Source of the DNA: Haliotispira sp965263485
Lineage (GTDB): Bacteria; Spirochaetota; Spirochaetia; SP-2023
DNA: 64,000 bases
Direction of reading: 5' to 3'
Assembly (NCBI GenBank): GCA_965263485.1
Contig: CBDHHO010000004.1
Span: forward strand, 1,364,001-1,428,000
The notes below the pieces were generated by a model. The model saw only the letters and a list, made by a program, of their open reading frames with translations, was not told where the DNA came from and did not search any database. Below, piece after piece: positions 9,755 to 18,711 of the stretch; positions within the stretch are counted from its first letter, which is position 1, and each line of letters opens with the position of its first letter. Made by a program: the position numbers and the translations under genes.

Positions 9755-10951
9755 ATGACCTACAACGAAAAAGCCAGCCAATCAATCTACAATGCCGTGC
9801 GCTGTGCCGGAGCCATGAGCCGCAGCGAAATTGCCGACTTTTGCGGTTTGGCGCGGTCGACTGTATCCCTGCAAGTCGCCGAGCTGCTGGCAAGAGGGCT
9901 GCTCACCGAGGAAGAGAAACTCCCAGCACAGCGCAAACTCAAGCTCTCCATCAATCCCAAACGAGGTTATTTTATCGGCGGATTGCTGGGCACCCGACGC
10001 TTTAGTGTCCAAATTGTCAACTTAAACTATCAGGTCGTTGCCCAAAAAGAAATTGAGCCCACAGAAATTCATGAACCACAAAGTTGCAACACCCAACTGC
10101 GAAGTTTTCTGCGCAATCTAATCGAAGAGAACTCTAAGGTCCACGGCAGACTCCTAGGCCTAGGTCTGGGCTTCCCCTTTCCCGTTGACTTTTCCTCCGG
10201 CAAACCCGATTCGCCGCCCTACATCCCCCTGTGGCACGACTTTCCCCTGGCTCGTTACTACGGCGAAGAACTGGGGCTGCCGGTGCTGATCGATAACGAT
10301 GTCAACGTAATGGCCTGGGCCGAAGTCGTGCGGCAGCCACAACTGGACAATACCCTGTTCGTCAAAGTGGGCACGGGCATCGGCTGCGGCATCGTACTGC
10401 ACCACAGCATCTATCGCGGTGCCCAAGGTGCCGCCGGGGATATTGGGCACATCCCCGTACCCAATCACCACACGCCCTGCCACTGCGGTCATCTGGGCTG
10501 TCTGGAAGCCGTAGCCGGGCGCAAAATCTTCCTCAATGCGGCACGGGAAGCAGCAGAGCAAGGGCAAAGTCCGCTGCTGCGGAGCCTTTTACAAGAGCGT
10601 GGCGAACTGCGTCTGCGCGACCTGGGCAGTGCCATTCAGATAGGTGACCCGTTTAGCATTCGCTTGTTTCAGGAAAAAGGTGAAATCATTGGCTCCGTGC
10701 TGAGCTCCCTGGTCAATGCCTTCAATCCGGACTCGATTCTGTTGGGCGGCGGCATCTGCCAAGTGGGAGGGCCCTACCTGCTGCACGCGATCCGCCAGCG
10801 CATCTTATATCGCTCTCCGCACCTGGCCACCACCAAACTCAACATTCAGATGACCCAAGATTTCAGCTGGGGCGGCTCACTGGGCGCGGCAGCCTTGATC
10901 GGCGAGCACATTTTCGCCAAAGAATTCCACCAGCGTTTGTTCTCAAACTGA
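9755..10951 (+). CDS. ROK-family transcriptional regulator
   Basis: Probable sugar-responsive repressor. The N-terminus (about residues 5-60) is a winged helix-turn-helix (MSRSEIADFCGLARSTVSLQ) followed by a ROK sugar-kinase-like fold. The ROK signature with zinc-binding cysteines is present as CHCGHLGCLEAVAG, and VKVGTGIGCGIVL and LLGGGICQVGG fit the fold. The ATP-binding DxGGT motif at the start of the ROK domain is replaced by GGLLGTRRFSV, so this is a regulator rather than a kinase. The ATG at 9755 is preferred over 9737 because it gives the usual MTYNEKASQSIYNAVR lead-in. It stands alone on the plus strand and converges on the helicase operon, 58 bp from its end. Its sugar and target genes cannot be inferred; a ROK sugar kinase lies far away at 57122. 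Confidence 0.85.
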   Translation: MTYNEKASQSIYNAVRCAGAMSRSEIADFCGLARSTVSLQVAELLARGLLTEEEKLPAQRKLKLSINPKRGYFIGGLLGTRRFSVQIVNLNYQVVAQKEIEPTEIHEPQSCNTQLRSFLRNLIEENSKVHGRLLGLGLGFPFPVDFSSGKPDSPPYIPLWHDFPLARYYGEELGLPVLIDNDVNVMAWAEVVRQPQLDNTLFVKVGTGIGCGIVLHHSIYRGAQGAAGDIGHIPVPNHHTPCHCGHLGCLEAVAGRKIFLNAAREAAEQGQSPLLRSLLQERGELRLRDLGSAIQIGDPFSIRLFQEKGEIIGSVLSSLVNAFNPDSILLGGGICQVGGPYLLHAIRQRILYRSPHLATTKLNIQMTQDFSWGGSLGAAALIGEHIFAKEFHQRLFSN

Positions 10952-11009
10952 GGAAAATGGCCCACGAAGTGTGCCCTCTGTTCCCGAACAGACGTACAAC
11001 AGGATAATG

Positions 11010-13799
11010 CTAAAAACTCTGCTCTTCGGCATAGTCACTGATATAGCGTTGCAAACTGGCAAAGTCGCCGCGCACGATCCGCACCGGAGGCAAAGATTCC
11101 AAGAAGTCCCGACCGTAGCGCTTGCTGTTGATGCGCGGATCCAACACCACAACGATGCCGCGATCGCTCCCGCGCCGCATCAGGCGGCCAAAACCCTGCC
11201 GGAAGCGCAGGATGGCTTCCGGCAGGCTGTACCGGAAAAACGCATTTTCACCCCGGCGCTCCAAACATTCGGTGTGGGCCGCCACAATCGGGTCGCGAGG
11301 CGAGCGGAAGGGCAGACGACACAGTAGCACCTGTGCCAGAGTGGCCCCGGGCGCATCCACACCCTCCCAGAAAGAGTCGGTGGCCAGCAGGCTCAGCTGC
11401 ACTTCTTCCTTAAAGCGTTGCAGCAGCCGGGCACTGTCGTCCTCGCCCTGGCGCAGCAGACCGAGGCTGCCGCCCTGCTGTTCGAGGAAGCGGTGGCAGT
11501 GGTTCAGGGCCGCGTATGAAGTAAAGAGCAGCAGGCTGCGCCCGCCCATGGCCTCCAGAGCCTGCTGACTGAAGTGCGCCACATAGCTGTCAAAGTCGCT
11601 GGCTGCGGAGGGGCTCGGAGCATCGGTTGCCAAGAGCAGGTGCACCCGCGCCCGGTAATCAAACGGCGAAGTATAGACTGCGGCACTCAGAGCCCCTCTC
11701 TCCATTTCGACATCCGCGGCCAATGGCTCCAGATCTCCAGAGTCCGGGGGACAGGCATCCTGCTCCTCTGCTGCCAGCTCGCTCAGGCCCACGCGCGAGA
11801 ACCAGTAGTCAAAGCGGCCGCGCACGGTCAGGGTGGCCGAGAGCAGGATGCTGCTGCGCATCGGCTGGTAGAGCACCCGCTGCATCAGCTCGCCGATATT
11901 GATCTGGGTACAGACCAACCTCGTATAATCTTGAGACTCCGCACCGCCGCGCCGACGCCTTTCCAGCCAGAACACCCGCTCCGGGCCGGGGACTGCCTCC
12001 CCCGCGCTCTCTACTCCCAAGTAGTCGAGCCAGTGCCGCACCCCATCGCTCAGAACGTCCAGTCGGCGCGAGAGCTGGCGCCACTCCAGCAGCAGCTGTT
12101 GTTCATCGCCTTCCAACACATCATCGAGCAGTTCGTAGATTTGGCGTTGGGCGCGCAGCAGGGCCTGAAAGGCAATGTGTATCCCTCTCAGCTGTGGTTC
12201 CAACTGCTCGCGCAAAGCACTTTGCAGCTCCGCACTCAGATCTTGGCACTGTGGCGGAATGCGCAGGCTCGCAGCAGAGTCCGCGCCGCCGGGCCCGGCT
12301 TCCCAAACCTGCCGGGCAGTGGCATCCAATCCTTCCAGAGACTGCTGCAGCGCCTCGCTGAGCGTAGTGATGTCGGGAAGCTCCTCAGATTCCAGCTCGG
12401 CATAACGCCGCAGCCGGACCCAGAGGCCGCGCTCGCGACCGCGCTGCTTGGAGTACAGACGGCGCAGGCTGCGCTGGGCGCTGTAGCGGCTCAGCACAGC
12501 CGAAAAAAACGACTGGGCACTGCGTTCGATATTGTGAGCCTCATCCAGCACCACATGGCGATAGGGCGGCAGTACAGCGGCCTTCTCGTAGCCGAAATTG
12601 CCGCCCGCGCGCAGTTCCAAGTCGGCGAATAAGAGGTGATGATTGACCACCAGAATGTGGGCAGCAGCAGCGCGCCGCCGCGCCTGGATGATAAAGCACT
12701 TTTCGTGAAACGCACAACGCAGCCCTAGGCAATTGTCGCTCTCGCCACAGACTTGATGCCAGACCGCGCTGCGCGGACGGAAGCCCAGGTCGCTGAGCGA
12801 GCCGTCTCTGCTGAGAGTTGCCCACTGCTCAATACTGGCCAGTTCGGCGGCAAACAGTTCTGCCCGGTCTTCTCCGCTTCGAACCTGCCCGTCTTCCTGC
12901 GCTTCGGCACTGCTCAGGCCCAGCTTGCCCGCCTCTTCTTCCCGGGTCTGTTTTAAGCGCCACAGACACAGATAGTTGCCGCGGCCTTTGACCAGCTCGG
13001 CTCGCAGCTCCTGTAAGCCCTCGATTCGGCAAATTTGAGGGATGTCCTTTTCGATCAGCTGTTGCTGCAAGTTGATGGTGGCTGTTGAAATGAGCACCCG
13101 CTGCTTGTTGCGCAGGGCCCAGAAAGCCGCGGGCAGCAAGTAAGCAAACGACTTGCCAATACCCGTGCCACCTTCGGCGACTGCGATTTTGCCCTCGTTC
13201 AGAGCGCTGGCCACCTGGCGCAGCAGGGCCTGCTGCGCCGGACGAAGCTCGTATTCAAGCCCTCCTCCTTCAGTCCTGCCTTCTCCATGGCCAGCTTCAG
13301 TGGCGCGGGCGGTACTGCGGGCAAAAGGCCCTTCGGGGCCGAGCAGTGCGCTGAGCTGGTCCGGATCGAGAGGCTGCTCCCGGGCTTCCTGCACGGGACG
13401 CGCCACCACGCAGATGCGCGAGAGCCGATTATCAACGATATAAAAGCCGATGCCCTGCATCGCCAGCTCACCGGACACTGCCATGTCGGCAGTACTGGGC
13501 TGCACCCCGCCCGAAGGATGGTTGTGCAACACCACATCACCGCGTTCCATATAGGGGAAGTGGGCCAGCACGCTCTCTTCGTTGCCGCAGGCCGCCGCCT
13601 CAACAAAACCGACCTGATCGGTCTGGACTTCGCCCGGTTCCCGGCTGGCTGCTCCATGTTTAGAGTCCAAGGCGGCCAGCTTGCCCCACCACAGCACTTC
13701 GCCACCATCGTTGGCAGCGATATCTTCGAGCATCTGTTCGCGCACGCTGTGGCTCAGCAATGCCTCAATGTCATTCAGGGCCGGACGCAGTTTACTCAC
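11010..13799 (-). CDS. DinG/XPD-type DNA helicase with N-terminal JAMM domain
   Basis: Superfamily 2 DNA helicase of 929 residues. The N-terminus (about 40-125) is a JAB/MPN domain related to RadC with a complete metal motif: H92-x-H94-x10-D105 in HNHPSGGVQPSTAD, and E43 as the likely acid. After a linker the helicase starts near residue 185, with Walker A GGTGIGKS (210-217) and the DEAH box in DEAHNIE. Four cysteines that would bind an iron-sulphur cluster are visible (NYLC, DNC, LRC, EKC), as in DinG and XPD. The C-terminal motif VI region reads FGRLMRRGSDRG. A role in repair or replication-conflict resolution is inferred from DinG. Similar fusions are known to me from spirochaetes. It is encoded 9 bp downstream of the 13809-14894 gene, probably in one transcript. 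Confidence 0.85.
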   Translation of the reverse strand: MSKLRPALNDIEALLSHSVREQMLEDIAANDGGEVLWWGKLAALDSKHGAASREPGEVQTDQVGFVEAAACGNEESVLAHFPYMERGDVVLHNHPSGGVQPSTADMAVSGELAMQGIGFYIVDNRLSRICVVARPVQEAREQPLDPDQLSALLGPEGPFARSTARATEAGHGEGRTEGGGLEYELRPAQQALLRQVASALNEGKIAVAEGGTGIGKSFAYLLPAAFWALRNKQRVLISTATINLQQQLIEKDIPQICRIEGLQELRAELVKGRGNYLCLWRLKQTREEEAGKLGLSSAEAQEDGQVRSGEDRAELFAAELASIEQWATLSRDGSLSDLGFRPRSAVWHQVCGESDNCLGLRCAFHEKCFIIQARRRAAAAHILVVNHHLLFADLELRAGGNFGYEKAAVLPPYRHVVLDEAHNIERSAQSFFSAVLSRYSAQRSLRRLYSKQRGRERGLWVRLRRYAELESEELPDITTLSEALQQSLEGLDATARQVWEAGPGGADSAASLRIPPQCQDLSAELQSALREQLEPQLRGIHIAFQALLRAQRQIYELLDDVLEGDEQQLLLEWRQLSRRLDVLSDGVRHWLDYLGVESAGEAVPGPERVFWLERRRRGGAESQDYTRLVCTQINIGELMQRVLYQPMRSSILLSATLTVRGRFDYWFSRVGLSELAAEEQDACPPDSGDLEPLAADVEMERGALSAAVYTSPFDYRARVHLLLATDAPSPSAASDFDSYVAHFSQQALEAMGGRSLLLFTSYAALNHCHRFLEQQGGSLGLLRQGEDDSARLLQRFKEEVQLSLLATDSFWEGVDAPGATLAQVLLCRLPFRSPRDPIVAAHTECLERRGENAFFRYSLPEAILRFRQGFGRLMRRGSDRGIVVVLDPRINSKRYGRDFLESLPPVRIVRGDFASLQRYISDYAEEQSF

Positions 13800-13808
13800 C
13801 GCCGGGCT

Positions 13809-14894
13809 CTAACGCAGATGCTCATGCTGATAGTCCTCAGAAAGGTGCTGCAGGTGGTCGAGGTACTGCAGGAACTTGTCGTCAGCCCCACTGCCAACCA
13901 CGTCCGAGAGCCGTTCCAGATTCAAATAGTAGCGCTTGCCGTCCCGCTCCTTAAAGAGGTAGGGAAAATGCTCTTCGTCAAAATCATCACATTCTTTGAA
14001 AGAGATCGTGACAGAGCCCGGGAAATTGGAAATATAGCGCCAGAACTGTAAGTTCATGCCCTTGACCCGGCAACTTTTGAACACCAAGCTCAGGTGCAGG
14101 ATCCGGGCATGGCCCTCGCTCCGTTCAAGACCCAACTGCGACCTCAGTCCGGGATAGAACAGATCGATATTGGCGCCGCACAAGTTGGCATCGACAAAAG
14201 TAAGGGTTGTGTTGTCAACCGTCACCGGAAGGGCGGGGTCCGACAGCCCAGGCAGTTCTTCGGGCCGGGCTCGCTTTTCGAAGGGCTTTTCGGCGGGATG
14301 GGCAGACCGGCAGGCCCCGGTCTGGGAATCTTTGAACGCCAGCCTTGGGTCCACGCAGAAATACAGACCAATCCAGTGGTCTTGCAGGGTGAACATTCGG
14401 TGCGGATTTTCGTTCTTGCTCAGGCAGTAGCCGAAATCACACTCTCTGCCGGCATCGACAATCCTGCTGCTACGCTGCTCCAGCGGCAGCATCAGGATGC
14501 GCTGCTCTTCCAAATAGCTGAGCACAGGCGAGGGCATGCTGACTGCCGAGGTCTCATGCCGGGTATCGAAATGGGCGGAGAGGCCCTCACCCAGCTTTTC
14601 ACGAGCCAGCTGCCCGGCCGAATCCAATTCCCGGAGAGGAGCTGCCGGAGCATCTTCTTCGTAAATAAGCTGTACAGCCAGCAGGGTTTCGCAGAGGGCT
14701 TCCTGAACTTGCTTGTTTGCAGGGTCCTGGTGCCGGGCGTAGCTCAGTGCGCGGATGTAGGCCAAGGTTTCATCGGTAATCAGCCCCTGTGCCAAGGCTT
14801 GCCGGATCGACTCCTTGAGTCGTGTTTTGCGAGCTGAGTGCAACTTGCCCTTTGTCCCGCTTTTCGTACCGCTTGTCGCTGCAACAGAAGTCAT
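13809..14894 (-). CDS. Uncharacterised protein upstream of the helicase
   Basis: Not recognised. The product has 361 residues, no signal peptide and no membrane segment, so it is probably cytoplasmic. The first 25 residues are rich in Ser, Thr, Lys and Gly. Residues about 25-75 look helical (RLKESIRQALAQGLITDETLAYIRAL). The C-terminal half is mixed, with motifs such as VTVDNTTLTFVDANLCGANIDLFY and GSVTISFKECDDFDEEHFPYLF. It lies 9 bp upstream of the JAMM-DinG helicase gene on the same strand, so it is likely co-transcribed and may work with it, but no function is claimed. Confidence 0.7.
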   Translation of the reverse strand: MTSVAATSGTKSGTKGKLHSARKTRLKESIRQALAQGLITDETLAYIRALSYARHQDPANKQVQEALCETLLAVQLIYEEDAPAAPLRELDSAGQLAREKLGEGLSAHFDTRHETSAVSMPSPVLSYLEEQRILMLPLEQRSSRIVDAGRECDFGYCLSKNENPHRMFTLQDHWIGLYFCVDPRLAFKDSQTGACRSAHPAEKPFEKRARPEELPGLSDPALPVTVDNTTLTFVDANLCGANIDLFYPGLRSQLGLERSEGHARILHLSLVFKSCRVKGMNLQFWRYISNFPGSVTISFKECDDFDEEHFPYLFKERDGKRYYLNLERLSDVVGSGADDKFLQYLDHLQHLSEDYQHEHLR

Positions 14895-15024
14895 GGCTCC
14901 CTCCCGTCTTCTTGCCAGGATCCATCATACAGGCCCGCTCTGCCGATGGCAATTCTTACGGGCTCTAAAAGTATGGTAGATTGAGTCTGCCCCCCGCTTA
15001 CCGCACCGCCCTTTTGAAAGTGCT

Positions 15025-16878
15025 TCATATGCCCTCTCTTCCAAGGTCCCGCAGGCTCAGAGACCGCTCACGTTTGCCCGGAACCATGTTGAGCAGGCAG
15101 GGTATCATAAACAAAGTAAACAGGGTCGAAACACCCAGACCGCCCGCCACTGCAATCCCCAGCGGCTGCAAAACGTTCATTCCGTCTCCCAGAGCCAGAG
15201 CTATCGGCAACATCCCCAGCAGCGTGGTAAACATGGTGATCAGGATCGGTGTCAGACGCAGCGAACACGCATCGACAATGGCGGCCCGCTTGATCCGGTG
15301 CCTCTCGGCCGCCGTGCCGGGAAGCAGTTCGCCCGTGCGCTCCTTCAGGATAATCAGAAAAAAATCTATCATGATAATGGCATTGTTGACCGCAACTCCG
15401 CCAAGCAAAATCATACCCAAAAGTGAGTTGAGCGAGATAGTGGAATGGCTCAGCCACAGGAAAAACAGGCTCCCGGTAATGCCCAGCGGCACGGTGACCA
15501 GGATAATCAGCGGATATCGGTAGGAGCCGAACTGCGCGGTGATGACCAGAAAGACCAGCAGCAGCCCTATCACCAGCGCCAGCGTCAATGAGCGAATGGA
15601 CTCCTGCATCTCTTTTTGCGTGTTGTACCAGCTGTAGCTGACGCCGGGCGCCATGATATCGGGGTTGGCCGCCAGCAGGGCATTGATATCGGCCTGGGCC
15701 TCGGCAATCTGAGACGGAGTGGCCTCTGATTCGCCGGTGCGCAGATCAATCGTGATATAGAACTGACGCTTGCCGTTGGAGCTGGAAATGTAGGATTCCT
15801 GCCTGTCCTCCTCAAAACGCACAAAATGGTGCAGCGGAATGTACTGGGTCTTTTTGTCCACGCTGACCGGAACGGGATGATTGTAGATATCCTGGTATTC
15901 GCGGCCTTTGCCCTGCGGGTTGCGGATGCGGATGGTCTGCGTCTCACTGCTGCCCTTCTTATCCACTTTGAGCTCGCTGACGGTGGCCCCCAGTGCGTAT
16001 TTCAGCTCTTTCTTGAGATCCAAATCCGCAAATTTTCGGCTCAGAATTGCACGGGGCAGCAGGTTCAGAATCGGCTGGGGTTCGGTTGAGGAGGGTTTGC
16101 TGGACACCGAGTAGCGGTAGCCCTCAGTCTGGCCAAAGATGCTTTCAATTTCCGAGCCGCCAATCAACCGGGCTTCTTCGCTCAGGTCGTCGAGCAGAGC
16201 AACAAATTCCTCCCGATCTTCGTAGCCGGGGTCGATATTGAACCACAAGACTACGCGATTACTGCTGGGTGTGCCGATGATGCTCTGCCGGATGCGCGGC
16301 CCGAGGACACTCAGGCTGAGGGCAAACAGGGTGATGCTCAGGGCAATAAAGCCCCATTGCAAAGCGCGCCGCCCCAAAAAACCGGAGAGCAGACGGCGGT
16401 AGCATGCGACCAGCAGGGCGGAGAAGCGCTCGCTCAGGCGCTCGGCAGAGCCTTGAAACCTGTGCCGCGAGCCTTGCCCGGCCGGCCCTTTGTTTTTATC
16501 CGTGCTGCGCAGCATGTAAAAGGCCAGCAGCGGCACCACCAGCAGGGCGATCAGCAGCGAGCTGAACAGGGCGAAGACAATCGTCTGGGCCAGGTCGCCG
16601 AGGACGGCGCTGGCCAGCGGCGCAGTGAACGAGAGCGGAAAGAACACCACTATGCTGGTCAGTGTCGATGCCAGCACCGGCAGCCAGACTTGCCGCGTGG
16701 CACAGGCAATGGCCTGCCAGGCCCTCAAGCGGGGCTGCTCCAAGCGGATGCGGTGGATATTTTCGGTGACCACAATACTCGCATCAACGACCATCCCGGT
16801 GGCGATAGTCATGCCGCCGAGTGAAATCATGTTGATGCTGATGCCCCGGAAGTACAGCAATATCAGCGATACAGGAGT
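15025..16878 (-). pseudogene. RND (AcrB/HAE1-type) efflux transporter, N-terminal part missing
   Basis: About 615 residues match the C-terminal 60 percent of an RND pump, which is normally about 1030 residues. The frame opens right after an in-frame TAG with VSLILLYFRGISINMISLGG, then the TM4 signature GMVVDASIVVTENI, which in intact pumps lies near residue 400. TM5-6, the second porter loop and TM7-12 follow (VAVNNAIIMIDFFLIILKER; MLGMLPIALALGDG-like end). There is no ATG or Shine-Dalgarno site at the start, only a TTG codon at 16860. The break lies within about 10 bp of the lysK stop codon, indicating a deletion that fused the pump remnant to the 3' end of lysK. The partner membrane-fusion and outer-membrane genes are absent. 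Confidence 0.85.
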
Positions 16879-16888
16879 CCGCTACGCT

Positions 16889-18568
16889 TCAGTCACAACG
16901 GAGCAGTTCTAACAGTGCTTCCAGCCCGATGGCAGCGTGGATAGCTTCCAGAAAGCTCAGCAGGCGGGGCCCACTACTGCGACCAATCAGCAATTGGTAG
17001 ATTTCCGGGAAGACCTGAGCGCTCTCCAGTTCTGCCTGTTGCATTAAGTCATAGAAACCGTTGTTCAGTTGCTTCCGGTCGAAGACCGGGACGCTGAACT
17101 GCTGCTGCAAATGAGTGCGCAATGAGGGCAGAAAGTCCCGCAGCGCGGTACCGGGCTGAAAGCCCGCACCCAGGGCCTGGCCCGGCCGGCGCAGCCGGAA
17201 ACGGAACTCTTCGGGTGCGTAGTTCCTCACCCAGTGCCAAGCGCAACGCGCCCAGTTGCGAAAGCGCTCGGTACTATGCTCAGGCACCGGGGTGCCCTCC
17301 TGCTTCAGAAAATTCTGTACTGCAGCTAGGCCCGTCTCGTGTGCGCCGTTGTGGATTTGCAGCAAATTGCACAGATGGCGCAGCGGCATGACAAACGGCT
17401 GCTCGGCGGCGGGCCGGGAGACGACGGAAAGCTCATAGATGCGCTTGAGCTTGGCTTGTTTTTTTGCCTGCTTACCCTCTTTGGGTGGTTCATAATAGGC
17501 TTGTTCACAACGAGCAAAATCATCGTAGATCTTTAGTACGTCCAAGTCAAACGAAATGGCAAATTCTGAGTTGGGCCGGGTGCCGGCAAACAGAAAGCGC
17601 ACGATTTCAGGCGGGTAAATCTCCAGCACGTCCTCCAAACTCAGCACCTCACCTGACGAGGAAGAAATTTTGCCACCCAGACCCTTGATGCGCACAAAAT
17701 CGTACTGAAAGGTCACGGGCGCATCCCGGCCATAAATGGCCTTGCAGGTTTCGCGGGCCGTGCTGAAGCTGCCGCCCTCAGAATGGTGGTCTTTGCCCGC
17801 CGGTTCAAAATCCACACTCTCATAGGCCCAGCGCATTGGCCAGTCAATGCGCCACGGCAGCTTGGCCAGACCGCTTTGGCGCAGGTCGAGCTGCTCGCTG
17901 TGCCCGCAGTGTTCACAGCGGTAGCTCAGTTGCCACTCACCGTCCCAGCCGCTGCAGACGGTCTGGTCGCGATGGCAGTTGCCGCAAAAGAAGCTGACCG
18001 GCCACCAGTCAGGCGGCAGGGGTCGACTGCGGTGGACATCCAGCTGCCGGCGGATCAGATCGCGGTGTTCCAAAGCCTTGCGTATGCCTTCGGCGTAGTC
18101 CGAGGCCTGATATTTTTTAGCTTGGTAAATATATTCCGGTTCGATGCCAACCCTGGGCAGTACCGTTTCCAGCTTCTTTTCGTTGGCCCGGGCATAGGAT
18201 TCTTCACCGCCCGACACATCGGGAACGCGGGTGATGGACTGGCGCAGGAACTGCTGGAGCATTTCCTGCTGCGGCATATCGGCCGGAACCTTGCGAAACA
18301 CATCGTAGTCGTCCCAAGAATAGATAAAGCGCACCGGAGCGCCTAGGTCGCGCAGGGCGCGCACTACCAGTTCAACCGAAATAATCTCGCGGAAATTACC
18401 GATATGCACCGTGCCCGAAGGTGTAATTCCCGAAGCACAGACAAAGGGCTGCCCGGGCTGCTTGCCCAATGAGCGCTCGCGCACAATCCTGCTGGCGCAG
18501 ATGTCAGCCCAATGATCGCTGAGGGGCTGAGTCTGTAATTGCTGGTTCTGGTCGGAAGCTGGGTTCAT
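16889..18568 (-). CDS. lysK: Lysyl-tRNA synthetase, class I
   Basis: Charges tRNA-Lys in the cytoplasm. This is the archaeal-type class I enzyme, used by spirochaetes instead of class II LysS. The product has 559 residues. The nucleotide-binding HIGH-type motif is SGTVHIGNFREI (near residue 50) and the KMSKS-type loop is GGKISSSSGEV (near 305). A zinc-ribbon-like region has CGNCHRDQTVC and CEHCGH pairs (about 205-235). The C-terminus is the helical anticodon-binding part. The gene is complete and expected to be essential. The truncated RND gene begins just after its stop on the same strand. Confidence 0.95.
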   Translation of the reverse strand: MNPASDQNQQLQTQPLSDHWADICASRIVRERSLGKQPGQPFVCASGITPSGTVHIGNFREIISVELVVRALRDLGAPVRFIYSWDDYDVFRKVPADMPQQEMLQQFLRQSITRVPDVSGGEESYARANEKKLETVLPRVGIEPEYIYQAKKYQASDYAEGIRKALEHRDLIRRQLDVHRSRPLPPDWWPVSFFCGNCHRDQTVCSGWDGEWQLSYRCEHCGHSEQLDLRQSGLAKLPWRIDWPMRWAYESVDFEPAGKDHHSEGGSFSTARETCKAIYGRDAPVTFQYDFVRIKGLGGKISSSSGEVLSLEDVLEIYPPEIVRFLFAGTRPNSEFAISFDLDVLKIYDDFARCEQAYYEPPKEGKQAKKQAKLKRIYELSVVSRPAAEQPFVMPLRHLCNLLQIHNGAHETGLAAVQNFLKQEGTPVPEHSTERFRNWARCAWHWVRNYAPEEFRFRLRRPGQALGAGFQPGTALRDFLPSLRTHLQQQFSVPVFDRKQLNNGFYDLMQQAELESAQVFPEIYQLLIGRSSGPRLLSFLEAIHAAIGLEALLELLRCD

Positions 18569-18652
18569 CTGGTCGGCTTTGCCTTAGAATTATGGGACTG
18601 CGCTGCGAAAGGCACAATATATCCGGAAGCCCTCCTGCGGGCAATCTCAGTG

Positions 18653-18711
18653 CTGGTTTTTAGAGGTGCTCTTTTTTAGAGGTGCTCTTAATGGGGACCT
18701 CTAAGGCTCTA
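18653..18711. mobile_element. Stacked ends of hairpin MITEs
   Basis: Two right-hand ends (TTTTTAGAGGTGCTC and TTTTTTAGAGGTGCTC) and one left-hand end (GGGGACCTCTAAGG) lie in tandem without interiors. The last supplies the TAG stop codon of the GLUG lipoprotein gene. Confidence 0.7.

Noticed and set aside
11122..13443. Long plus-strand ORFs opposite the helicase gene (up to 352 codons)
   Set aside because: Antisense shadows of a GC-rich gene; compositions are Arg/Ser/Pro-biased and contain no domains, while the minus strand has clear helicase motifs.
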